Origin: Erysipelotrichaceae bacterium
GTDB lineage: Bacteria; Bacillota_I; Bacilli_A; ML615J-28; CAG-313
Assembly: GCA_015059015.1 (NCBI GenBank)
Contig: SVBG01000003.1
Coordinates: 62,001-126,000, forward strand
Length of the DNA: 64,000 nucleotides
Direction: 5' to 3'
Shown here: positions 54,207 through 62,795 of the stretch, one piece after another
How the letters are laid out: each line of letters begins with the position of its first letter
How positions within the stretch are numbered: position 1 is the stretch's first letter
Program-made: the position numbers and the translations under genes
Notes under the pieces: model-generated
Databases searched by the model: none
What the model was told of the DNA's origin: nothing
What the model saw: only the letters and a program-made list of their open reading frames with translations

Positions 54207-56795
54207 TTAAATATCATATTTTACTAGTATTTCAGATGGTGTTTTTCTTAGTAATGTAAATATTGGTAATAGGCCAAATAAAATATTTATTAAGTATATA
54301 ATTATTATTCCAAGTAATGGAATACCTAATCCTTTACTAAACAATTCACTATTATAATAATCGTTTATTGATTCAATTGCAGTTAGGTAACAAAAGATTA
54401 TAACTATGTAAGTAATTAGTGTTGTGAAAGAAACCATTATTATAATATCACAAAAATATTTTAAATAAATTTTTAATTTACTTGAACCTAAACTACGATA
54501 CACACCAATATTGTAAATGTCATTAATCATTTTACTTCGCATTAAGAAAAATACCATTATTGAAACTGCTATAAGACATACAATACCTAATAAACCAAAT
54601 ACAGTCATTTTTCTTGTATTAGTTTCTTTAATTGTATCATATTCATCTTGATACAATGTTTTTAAATTTAATTTAGAGTTGTTTATTGTAGCTAAAATAC
54701 CTTCTTCATTTTCAATAATGAAGATTTTTTTTGTATAATCTTGAACGCTTAAAGCACTTGTAGAAAATAAAACTCCTGCTTTAAGTAATTGAGTGTTAGC
54801 ATTATATCTACCTACGATTTTATATCCATTAATTGTATCACCAATTTGTTTGCTATTATATGTTGAAATTAAACATTCATTTTCTTTTTCAGGATTTCGA
54901 CCTTCAATTAATACATAATCTTCAACATTATAACTATATTTATAGACGTTTAAAAGTTCTTCTTTATAATTTTGATTTGATATGATTTCATCACTATAAT
55001 ATTCAATATTGTCTTTTAAACGATATACACCAACAACAAATCCTATGCCTGGTAAATCAGTATTGACTAAGTTTTCATATCCAGTAAATTTATCAGAGAT
55101 TAGTATTTTATCAGTATTAAGATCATCTTTTGTTAAATCTCTTCCTAAAATAACTTCATATGTATCATATTTTTTCTCTATTTCAAAATATCTAATTCTA
55201 TTATCATTTATATGGATATGTGAAGTTATAGTTTTTACATATTCTTCTTCACTTATATAAGACATTTTATTTTTACCATCAACTATTCCAACTAATTTAG
55301 AACCATCATAATCAATACTTAAATTAAATAAATCCTCATATGAATTACAGCAACTACTAAATTCTTCTAATAATACATCTGCTACAGCAAGACTAATTGC
55401 TACTTCATTACCAATTGGAGCTCTACCATATAAAACTTTATTAACATTTTCATTAAAATAAATTCTTTTAAAGGATTCGCTATATGTAATAGTTTCTACA
55501 TAATTTATTTTATAAGAAAAGTCTAAATATCTTTCTGTTAAGACTTGAAGCGATGAAATATTACCATTAATAATATTATTTTGTAATTCTTCAGAGTCTT
55601 CTTGATACCATATGTTACCACTACTTAATGTAGAGTAATTTAAATCAGCATTGATATTTGATGTATCAACTTTTACTGCGTTTGATATTGATACTGCACA
55701 TATTGCAAATAATACGCCTATTAAAGCAAGTGAAGTGTAAATTATTTTAATTTTTTTAGTTGGTTTAATAAAGTTTATAAATGAGTGTTTTATATTTGTA
55801 ATAAAATCAGAAAATATATTTTTGTTTTTAACAGAATTATTAAAAAATGAATCATCATAAGAATAATTATTAATTTCACTTTTTTCCACTGGTTTATAGT
55901 GATCATTAATTAATTTAATATTACTATTATCTAATAATTTGATATTTTTATTACTTCTTATATAGAATGTATTATTTCTTTCAACGATTTCTAATTCAAT
56001 ATCTTTTTGATCATTACTATAAAATTTAATACCTACACCTTCAATATTTCCTGATGTTAAATTCATATCTTTTAAATAGATAAAATTATCATTTTTGGTG
56101 TTTAGAACATCATTACTTATGTTTTCATATTGATTAATTATTTTACCATCTTCTATTTTATAGATATAGTTAGAATAAAAGTTAGCTAATTGTTCATTGT
56201 GAGTAACTAATAAAACTAAAGTTTTTTTAGATATACTTTTTAATATGTTCATTACTTCAATTGCATTAGCACTATCTAGATTACCAGTAGGCTCATCTGC
56301 GATTATTACTTTACAGTGTTTTATTAATGCTCTTGCAATAGCAATACGTTGTTGTTGCCCACCAGATAATTGACTTGCTTTTTTATTTCGATATTTATAC
56401 ATTCCTACACTTTTTAGGGCGTATTCAATACGATTTTGCGTTTCTTTAGCATCATAAATATTAATAAGTTCTAATGCTATTTTTAGATTATCATAAACAG
56501 TTTCATTTAATAATAAATTATACGATTGAAAAACATAACCAAAGTTTTCGTTTCGATATTTATCTATTTTAGACATTTCATATTTATTCATTTCAAAAAA
56601 GTCATATGAAATTGTACCTTGTGCTTTATCTAAACCACCGATAATATTTAATAGTGTTGTTTTACCACTACCTGAAGCGCCTAAAAATGAAATTAAACCA
56701 TGACTTGGTAGTTCTAATGTAACATCATTGATAACATGAATTTCATTTGTTTTATTTTTATTATAATACTTATTCAAGTTACTTACTTTAATCAT
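54207..56795 (-). CDS. Fused ABC ATPase/FtsX-type permease (MacB-like), second of pair
   Basis: 862 residues. N-terminal ABC domain: Walker A GASGSGKTT near 39, LSGGQQQRIAIARAL near 143, Walker B IIADEPTGNLDS near 164 and the His switch VTHNE near 198. Then comes a linker (about 225-340), TM1 near 350-372, a large extracellular domain (about 375-720) and three further TM segments (about 730-755, 778-805, 825-850) of FtsX type. Such mechanotransmission ABC exporters handle lipoproteins, peptides or antibiotics. Two bases after its partner gene; both ATPase domains look intact. Confidence 0.92.
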   Translation of the reverse strand: MIKVSNLNKYYNKNKTNEIHVINDVTLELPSHGLISFLGASGSGKTTLLNIIGGLDKAQGTISYDFFEMNKYEMSKIDKYRNENFGYVFQSYNLLLNETVYDNLKIALELINIYDAKETQNRIEYALKSVGMYKYRNKKASQLSGGQQQRIAIARALIKHCKVIIADEPTGNLDSANAIEVMNILKSISKKTLVLLVTHNEQLANFYSNYIYKIEDGKIINQYENISNDVLNTKNDNFIYLKDMNLTSGNIEGVGIKFYSNDQKDIELEIVERNNTFYIRSNKNIKLLDNSNIKLINDHYKPVEKSEINNYSYDDSFFNNSVKNKNIFSDFITNIKHSFINFIKPTKKIKIIYTSLALIGVLFAICAVSISNAVKVDTSNINADLNYSTLSSGNIWYQEDSEELQNNIINGNISSLQVLTERYLDFSYKINYVETITYSESFKRIYFNENVNKVLYGRAPIGNEVAISLAVADVLLEEFSSCCNSYEDLFNLSIDYDGSKLVGIVDGKNKMSYISEEEYVKTITSHIHINDNRIRYFEIEKKYDTYEVILGRDLTKDDLNTDKILISDKFTGYENLVNTDLPGIGFVVGVYRLKDNIEYYSDEIISNQNYKEELLNVYKYSYNVEDYVLIEGRNPEKENECLISTYNSKQIGDTINGYKIVGRYNANTQLLKAGVLFSTSALSVQDYTKKIFIIENEEGILATINNSKLNLKTLYQDEYDTIKETNTRKMTVFGLLGIVCLIAVSIMVFFLMRSKMINDIYNIGVYRSLGSSKLKIYLKYFCDIIIMVSFTTLITYIVIIFCYLTAIESINDYYNSELFSKGLGIPLLGIIIIYLINILFGLLPIFTLLRKTPSEILVKYDI

Positions 56796-56797
56796 TT

Positions 56798-58888
56798 TTA
56801 TTCACTCCCTTCTTTTATAGATTGGTAAACACTATATTTAAATATTTTAGAATTTAATCTATTTGAAGTTAATAATGCAAACAGTGACATTGCAATTAAA
56901 TAAAAAATAATTAAATACAAACTCATATATTTATACAAATCAGTTTTACTGATGATAATAATAAGATTAGTTAATATCGCTCCAATTATTGTAGAAAAAA
57001 GTGCTATAAAAACTACCTCAATATTTAATATTTTTTTAATATCTTTACTAATTAAACCTAAAGTTCTAAATATGGAATAATCTTTAGTTTTAGTTAAATA
57101 AATTCTTTGAATAATAGCAAATGAAATATAAAACATTATAATTAAAGCAACAATAACTAGTCCCATAGCCATATATAAAACAATTAAACTAGCTCCATTA
57201 TTATTTTCTACCATACTAGGAATACTAACATCATAACCTAATTTGGTAAGCTTTTTTGATAAATTTTTAACATTATCTGTATATACTGTAATTTCTTTTA
57301 TCCCATCAAATTTAGGTGTAATTTCACCGTTTAAATAAGCTTGATTAACTATCATAATCGGATAATTTACTTCATCAGTGTATACAACTTCTATGTCATA
57401 AGATACAGGATATAGATTTTGAATATTAAAATTAAATTCGATATCATCTTTTAATGAATTAGGAATCGCTATATAAGTTTTTGGAGCATTTACTACATGC
57501 ATTTTAGAAATAATTGTTCTAGTAGATTTAGTACTTGTAAACGATAAAGTTACATCATTATTAATAACAATATTAGTTAATTTTTCATTATATTTACCAA
57601 CTAAATATGTACTATGAATTTCATTAGATACTGCAACACCAGCTAATTTACCAATTGAGACAAAATAATCATCATCAGCATAAATTTTTATTTTTACTTC
57701 TTCTCCAATATAGGTTTCATCAATATTTATGTAATAATCTGATTTTGCAAATACTAAAACAAATTCATCATTAAGTATATCATTTGAACCAAATAATAAT
57801 TCATATTCCATTTCCTTAAAAGTAACAGCAGCATTAATATAACCTTGATCACCTATTTTAAAATCAGTATTTTTTTCTTCATAAAAAGCATTAGTATAAT
57901 ACTCAGAATCTTTTATGATTGGTTCTAATTGTACCATATCTAAAGAATTATGTTTATCATCATAAATAATCATACGATCTTCAGATATAATACCATATTC
58001 TTTATTATAAGTATAATTTTCATTATAAGATAATTGAATCATAAATAATGATAATAATAAAAGTATTAAACAAACAAAAGAAAATACTAATGTTGAAAAT
58101 ATTGTTTTTTTAGGTGTGGAGAAAATATTTAAAAAAGCTAATTTAAATAGTGTTTTAATAGATGGTCTTGAATCAACTAGTGATACATCTTTTTCTTCTT
58201 CGTCAATACCAACTTCAAATGTAATATCTTCAACCACTTCGCCATCTGATAATTTTATTTTTCTCGTACAAATATTTTTGATACTTTCATAATCATGAGT
58301 TACAATTAATACTAATTTATCTTTAGATACTTCTTTTATAAGTTTAATTATTTCTTCACTTGTTTTCTTATCTAAATTTCCGGTTGGTTCATCACATGCT
58401 AGAACAGGAGCATTATTTGCAATAGCACGAGCTATAACACAACGTTGTTTTTCTCCACCTGATAGTTTTGTTCCTTTATTATTTGTACGATGTTCTAGAC
58501 CAACTTTCTTGATAATTTCTAAAGCCTCTTTTTTTGCTTCTTCTTCTGGTGTCCCTTTTATTAATAAAGGGAGCATAACATTTTGTAAAACAGTATATGA
58601 ATCTACAATATTATATTTTTGAAAGATAAATGAAATATTGTTTTTTCTAAATACATCACTTTCATTTTGATTAAAATAGAAAGTTTCATTCCCATAATAT
58701 AATATTTCACCTTCATCATATGTATCAATTAATGATATGACATTTAATAAAGTAGATTTACCACAACCTGAATCACCAGTAATAGCTACAAACTCTCCCT
58801 TAGTAAACTTTAAATTAATATTACGTAAACCAATTGTTACAATACTATTATCAGTATAAAACTTACTTACATTTTTTAATTCAATCAT
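56798..58888 (-). CDS. Fused ABC ATPase/FtsX-type permease (MacB-like), first of pair
   Basis: 696 residues with the same architecture as its neighbour and a shorter extracellular part: Walker A GDSGCGKST near 37, LSGGEKQRCVIARAI near 142, ACDEPTGNLD near 163 and VTHDY near 198. TM1 near 262-283 is followed by an outer domain and three C-terminal TM segments (about 575-600, 628-650, 655-675). Probably forms a heterodimer with the other fusion. GAGGAGG precedes the ATG; a TATACT (plus 58996-59001) is a likely -10. No two-component system, which often controls such pairs, is adjacent. Confidence 0.92.
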   Translation of the reverse strand: MIELKNVSKFYTDNSIVTIGLRNINLKFTKGEFVAITGDSGCGKSTLLNVISLIDTYDEGEILYYGNETFYFNQNESDVFRKNNISFIFQKYNIVDSYTVLQNVMLPLLIKGTPEEEAKKEALEIIKKVGLEHRTNNKGTKLSGGEKQRCVIARAIANNAPVLACDEPTGNLDKKTSEEIIKLIKEVSKDKLVLIVTHDYESIKNICTRKIKLSDGEVVEDITFEVGIDEEEKDVSLVDSRPSIKTLFKLAFLNIFSTPKKTIFSTLVFSFVCLILLLLSLFMIQLSYNENYTYNKEYGIISEDRMIIYDDKHNSLDMVQLEPIIKDSEYYTNAFYEEKNTDFKIGDQGYINAAVTFKEMEYELLFGSNDILNDEFVLVFAKSDYYINIDETYIGEEVKIKIYADDDYFVSIGKLAGVAVSNEIHSTYLVGKYNEKLTNIVINNDVTLSFTSTKSTRTIISKMHVVNAPKTYIAIPNSLKDDIEFNFNIQNLYPVSYDIEVVYTDEVNYPIMIVNQAYLNGEITPKFDGIKEITVYTDNVKNLSKKLTKLGYDVSIPSMVENNNGASLIVLYMAMGLVIVALIIMFYISFAIIQRIYLTKTKDYSIFRTLGLISKDIKKILNIEVVFIALFSTIIGAILTNLIIIISKTDLYKYMSLYLIIFYLIAMSLFALLTSNRLNSKIFKYSVYQSIKEGSE

Positions 58889-59047
58889 ATTTATGACCTC
58901 CTCAAATAAGATATTGAAAAATTATCATATCAACACCTATTAAACAATTTAATTATTTAATTGTGACATAAAAGTTTTTTTAATTTTACTTAGTTAGTAT
59001 ATCACAAAATTTATTATTATTAGAAAAATAAATATAATTTTTATAAT

Positions 59048-59108
59048 AACCCTTCTCTAGGCGCTTGAAATAAAAAAAGATGAGTAAATATCAACTCATC
59101 TTCTTAAA
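59048..59108 (-). repeat. Dispersed repeat, copy 11, with terminator hairpin
   Basis: Hairpin AAGATGAGT (59077-59085) / ACTCATCTT (59094-59102), T-run on minus, then ATTTCAAGCGCC-TAGAGAAGGGTTAT; contains the exact octamer GAGAAGGG. It ends the DUF4143 ATPase gene. Confidence 0.85.
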
Positions 59109-59122
59109 TAAATAAACTTAAT

Positions 59123-60439
59123 TTATAAAAACATCGCATAATAAACAGGTATATAAATTATTTTATCATTTTGTTTTACAATTCTATCATTTGATATAAC
59201 GTATGCTTTTTTAATTTTATAATCATCGTTATGAACAAAATTATTTAAAGCACTATGAATAGTATAATCTTTACCTGATTTTACTTCAATTGGAACAACT
59301 GATAAAGTGTCATAATCATCAATTAAAAAATCTACTTCTCCTTTAGTTCTATTGTCATAATAGAATAATTTATGATTGTGAGCTATTAATTCACTTGCGA
59401 TTACTGTTTCATATACAGAACCAAGATTCACACTTTTTTCATTATCTAAAATTGCACGAATATTATTCTTATAAAGTATATTTGTTAATATCCCTACATC
59501 ATTTAAATATAATTTTAATAGATTTTTGCCTGCTGATTCAATTAGTGGAAACACGGGATTAGATATCGCTTGAACATTTAACGCAATACCAGCACTAATT
59601 AAGTAGTCAAATTCATCTGAATAATTATTAAATGTTTTACCTTTAAGGTTTTCTATTTCTTGAACAATAATACGTTTTTTCTTATTTTCCATATTTGATG
59701 GAATTAAATCATAAATTCTGCGAATTTTGAGTTTTCTCTCATTATCATATTTAGAAGCGTCAGCTTTATAATATTCTTGAATTTCAGTTTGAATTTCTCT
59801 AATTGTATGAATATTTTTGTCTTTGATGAATGAATTTACAGCATCTGGTAAACCACCGACTAATAAATATTTATGGAACAAGTCCATAAATTTATTATGT
59901 ACATTTTCTTCTAATGATTCTAGTTTTTCAAATTTTGACTTAATTGAAGAAATTACTAAATTGTTCATTCCATTAGCATATAAAAATTCTTCAAAATCAA
60001 GTGGAAACATTCTTACTTTTCTAATGCTTCCCATTGGAATTGATGGTGTCTCTGATAATGTTACTCCAAGTAACGAACCACTTGCGATATAAGTAAAACG
60101 GTTATCTTTTACTAAGAATTTTAACAAAGTAAGTAATACGGGATAGGTCTGTATTTCATCAAGAAAAATTAATGTATTTTCTTTTTGTTTCATTTTATCT
60201 CCAAAATGCATACTAACTTGAAGGTAAAAGTCATCTACTGTTTTAACTTTATCAAAAAGTTTTTCACCTAAGAAATCTTGCATTAAATCAATTTCTATGT
60301 AATTCTCAAATAATTTAGTTCCAACATGACGTATAATATACGATTTTCCGATTTGTCTAGCTCCATCTATTAATAAAACTTTTTGAGAATCTGATTTTAA
60401 ATGATTTTCAATTAGACTTTCAATTTTTCTAAATAGCAT
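59123..60439 (-). CDS. AAA-family ATPase with DUF4143 domain
   Basis: 438 residues. Walker A GARQIGKS (26-33), Walker B TLIFLDEIQT near 88, sensor-like ASGSLLGV near 120. The C-terminal DUF4143 part has GEVDFLIDDYDTLSVVPIEVKSGKDY (in parts, near 365-390), with E-VK as in restriction-like nuclease folds. The family is widespread and poorly understood; roles in defence or stress have been proposed. The start has AGAGGTGA. It is preceded by a near-consensus promoter set inside three 33-bp-spaced CTTTTCAA boxes. Confidence 0.88.
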   Translation of the reverse strand: MLFRKIESLIENHLKSDSQKVLLIDGARQIGKSYIIRHVGTKLFENYIEIDLMQDFLGEKLFDKVKTVDDFYLQVSMHFGDKMKQKENTLIFLDEIQTYPVLLTLLKFLVKDNRFTYIASGSLLGVTLSETPSIPMGSIRKVRMFPLDFEEFLYANGMNNLVISSIKSKFEKLESLEENVHNKFMDLFHKYLLVGGLPDAVNSFIKDKNIHTIREIQTEIQEYYKADASKYDNERKLKIRRIYDLIPSNMENKKKRIIVQEIENLKGKTFNNYSDEFDYLISAGIALNVQAISNPVFPLIESAGKNLLKLYLNDVGILTNILYKNNIRAILDNEKSVNLGSVYETVIASELIAHNHKLFYYDNRTKGEVDFLIDDYDTLSVVPIEVKSGKDYTIHSALNNFVHNDDYKIKKAYVISNDRIVKQNDKIIYIPVYYAMFL

Positions 60440-60457
60440 TATAAATCACCTCTTCAA

Positions 60458-60531
60458 CTTTTCAATAAAATTATACACTATTTTCGTTGGCTTTTCAAAT
60501 AAAAAAGTAATGTTTTTTATTGACTTTTCAA
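60458..60531 (-). promoter_or_regulatory. Three evenly spaced operator-like boxes over the DUF4143 ATPase promoter
   Basis: CTTTTCAA at 60458-60465, 60491-60498 and 60524-60531: exactly 33 bp apart, about three helical turns. The middle box contains the -35. Two of three are preceded by TTGA/TTGG, forming a short imperfect inverted repeat (TTGACTTTTCAA). No adjacent regulator gene is seen. Confidence 0.6.
60470..60498 (-). promoter_or_regulatory. Promoter of the DUF4143 ATPase gene
   Basis: Minus strand TTGAAA (plus 60493-60498), 17-bp spacer, TATAAT (plus 60470-60475) preceded by GTG. About 30 bp before the ATG at 60439. Confidence 0.8.
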
Positions 60532-60536
60532 TAATT

Positions 60537-60577
60537 AAAAAACAAAGATTAGTTTAAATACTAATTCTTTGTTTTCA
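60537..60577 (-). terminator. Terminator-like hairpin between lipoprotein and ATPase genes
   Basis: Minus strand AAAACAAAGAATTAGT...ACTAATCTTTGTTTT with one bulge and a T-run. It is 180 bp after the lipoprotein stop. The remaining 60578-60756 holds nothing I can recognise. Confidence 0.6.
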
Positions 60578-60756
60578 AATGATTTTATTAACCAATTTTA
60601 GTTTATAACTTAGATTTAAATTTTAGAATTATCGTTCGATTAAATCTTTGAATAATAACAAAAGTTAAATCAAATAATTAAATTCCAATTAATGTTATCG
60701 TAAACATCAAAACTAACTAAACCAATTTTCTCATACAAATAGAAATAATATTAGTA

Positions 60757-61566
60757 CTAATTCTGTTCAATTCTTACTTCATAAGTTTCTGTATTTAAAT
60801 AAATATTAATTGATCCATCTATTAATAAAGTTATTCCTTGTCTTTTTCTATTAGCATATTTTGCAATAGTATTTAAAGACTCAGTATTTAAATTAATTTT
60901 ATAATTTGATACATGTATTAAATTAAAGAAATATAAAGTAGTGTTGTTATTTACTGTATAATTTAATAACATTAATTCTTTAGAATTATTTGGATTTGTT
61001 TCCATTTTTGTATAATTTGCTTTTGAATCAATAAATTGACATACTTCACAATTTTTAATTTTAATATATTTGGCCTCTTTAATTTCATCTAAATAGATTA
61101 GATCAAATTGTTTAGTTTCTAAGTCAAAAATTATTCTATAAATTCCTTCTTTTTTTATTAAGATAGAATAATCTTCACCTTCTTCTATTTCTTTGACTGC
61201 ATAAATGTCGTTTACATTTTCAGATAAATCAGCATACCAGTCTTTTAAGTCTTCACTTAACATATAGAAATAGTCATTTTCATATAGGTAAATATTATCA
61301 TAAATTCTTATATTTTTATCAGTTTCATCAATTGTGAAATATTTAATTATTGTGTAAAAGCCATTTATTTCTACATTAAGATTTAAATCATTTGATTGAT
61401 AATAAGTTTTTGTATTATCTACGATAAATAAATCTTCACCTTGAACTGGTGAGGAAGTATTTAAATTATCGTTATTGTATTTATTTTCTGAATTATTTTG
61501 GTTAAATATATTACATCCTGTAAGAAGTAATAGCATTATGAATATTAAAATAGTATATCGTTTCAT
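60757..61566 (-). CDS. Lipoprotein of unknown function
   Basis: 269 residues with a clear lipoprotein signal: basic start, hydrophobic core and LLLLTGC (lipobox, Cys18). The mature part begins with an Asn/Ser-rich linker (about 19-45) and then beta strands (FTIDETDKNIRIYDNIYL and YRIIFDLETKQFDLIYL). No enzyme motif. Anchored on the outer face of the membrane. GAGGAAT precedes the ATG. Confidence 0.8.
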   Translation of the reverse strand: MKRYTILIFIMLLLLTGCNIFNQNNSENKYNNDNLNTSSPVQGEDLFIVDNTKTYYQSNDLNLNVEINGFYTIIKYFTIDETDKNIRIYDNIYLYENDYFYMLSEDLKDWYADLSENVNDIYAVKEIEEGEDYSILIKKEGIYRIIFDLETKQFDLIYLDEIKEAKYIKIKNCEVCQFIDSKANYTKMETNPNNSKELMLLNYTVNNNTTLYFFNLIHVSNYKINLNTESLNTIAKYANRKRQGITLLIDGSINIYLNTETYEVRIEQN

Positions 61567-61653
61567 TATAAATTCCTCTTTTATTAAATTGATTGATGTT
61601 AAAATTATAACATATTATTTTTTATTTTATCTTAATTTAAATAAAAGTATTTT

Positions 61654-62148
61654 TTAAAAAACAAATATAATAAAGAATAAACTTACAATAATAAAAGTTA
61701 AAATATCGGTAAGTAATCCTACTTTTAATGCATATTTATAATCTTTAATTTTAACACAAGAAAAATATAAAGTAACAATATAAAATGTTGTATCACTGCA
61801 ACCTTGAATTATAGATGATAATAATCCTAAATTACTATTAGTTCCGTAAGTATTAAATACTTTTAACATCATTACTAAAGCGCTAGATGAAGAAATAGGC
61901 TTCAAAAAGGCCTGAATTACGATTTCAATTGGAATACTTAATAAATTTACATATTTATTGAAAAGCTCAATAATACCACTATTTGTAAACACTTCTACTG
62001 CAAATACTAGTGCAAGTAAATTAGGAAAAATATCAAGTAAAATCCTATAATTACTACTTACACCATTTTTAAATGATTCATAGCAATTAACCTTTTTAAT
62101 AACGCCATATAAAATGATAAAACTTATATAAATAACAATTACAATCAT
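61654..62148 (-). CDS. spmB: Spore maturation protein SpmB
   Basis: 164 residues, four to five TM segments, of the nucleoside-recognition (Gate) domain family. The signature FPNLLALVFAVEVFTNSGI and KPISSSSALVMM near 88, then IIQGCSDTTFYIVTLYF near 115, match SpmB. With SpmA it lowers spore core water in B. subtilis. Overlaps spmA by four bases (ATGA), as in Bacillus. Confidence 0.93.
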   Translation of the reverse strand: MIVIVIYISFIILYGVIKKVNCYESFKNGVSSNYRILLDIFPNLLALVFAVEVFTNSGIIELFNKYVNLLSIPIEIVIQAFLKPISSSSALVMMLKVFNTYGTNSNLGLLSSIIQGCSDTTFYIVTLYFSCVKIKDYKYALKVGLLTDILTFIIVSLFFIIFVF

Positions 62149-62723
62149 AATTTACTTCTTTTATAAAATATACGATCTAATATTATCGCAAGAAAAGTTG
62201 AAATGGATGTTGTAGCAATCATCATTAGAATTAATCCAAAACTACTACTACCATTATTTAATTTTCTAAGACTAATAATAGTGGTAGGAACCAAAGTTAA
62301 ACAACTACAGTTTATCGCAATAAAAGTAAGCATACTTCTAGTCACCGTTTTTCCATTACTTGATTCTTTTGCCATTTCTTTAAAAGCTTTTAAACCTATA
62401 GGTGTTGCAGCAGCGCCAAGTCCTAAAATATTAGCAACCATATTTGAACAAATAAGTTCATAAGCATAACTATCCATATCAAGTTCAGGATAGATCTTTT
62501 TTAAAGGTTTCTTTAAATATTGACTAAATCTTTTTACCATTCCTGAATCAATCGCAATCTGAAATAAACCACCCCAAAATAAAATAAGGATTCCAGTTTG
62601 AAAAAAAATTTCAAAAGCTTTCCTACTTGAATCAATCATAATATTTCCAAGGTTATTTATATTACCAGTAAATATACTAATAAAAATTCCTACTATTAAT
62701 AGAAAACACCAAATCTTATTCAT
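62145..62723 (-). CDS. spmA: Spore maturation protein SpmA
   Basis: 192 residues, membrane-embedded Gate-domain protein. SSRKAFEIFFQTGILILFWGGLFQIAIDSG (in parts, near 33-62), the NMVANILGLGAAATPIGLKAF stretch (about 93-113) and the C-terminal TTIISLR region are diagnostic. The GGAGGG ribosome binding site lies inside the end of repeat copy 12. The order dacB-spmA-spmB is as in B. subtilis. Confidence 0.94.
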   Translation of the reverse strand: MNKIWCFLLIVGIFISIFTGNINNLGNIMIDSSRKAFEIFFQTGILILFWGGLFQIAIDSGMVKRFSQYLKKPLKKIYPELDMDSYAYELICSNMVANILGLGAAATPIGLKAFKEMAKESSNGKTVTRSMLTFIAINCSCLTLVPTTIISLRKLNNGSSSFGLILMMIATTSISTFLAIILDRIFYKRSKL

Positions 62724-62724
62724 A

Positions 62725-62795
62725 AACCCTCCTCAAATCGTTTGAAATAAAAAAGACGAATAAATATCCACTCAACTTCTTAGAATTCGTCTTTT
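62725..62795 (-). repeat. Dispersed repeat, copy 12, with a longer terminator stem, between dacB and spmA
   Basis: Minus strand GGATATTTATTCGTCTTTTTTA, then TTTCAAACGATTTGAGGAGGGT. A longer stem AAAGACGAAT (plus 62752-62761) pairs with ATTCGTCTTTT (62784-62794), reaching into the dacB stop. The box's AGGAGGG serves as the spmA ribosome binding site. Confidence 0.8.
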
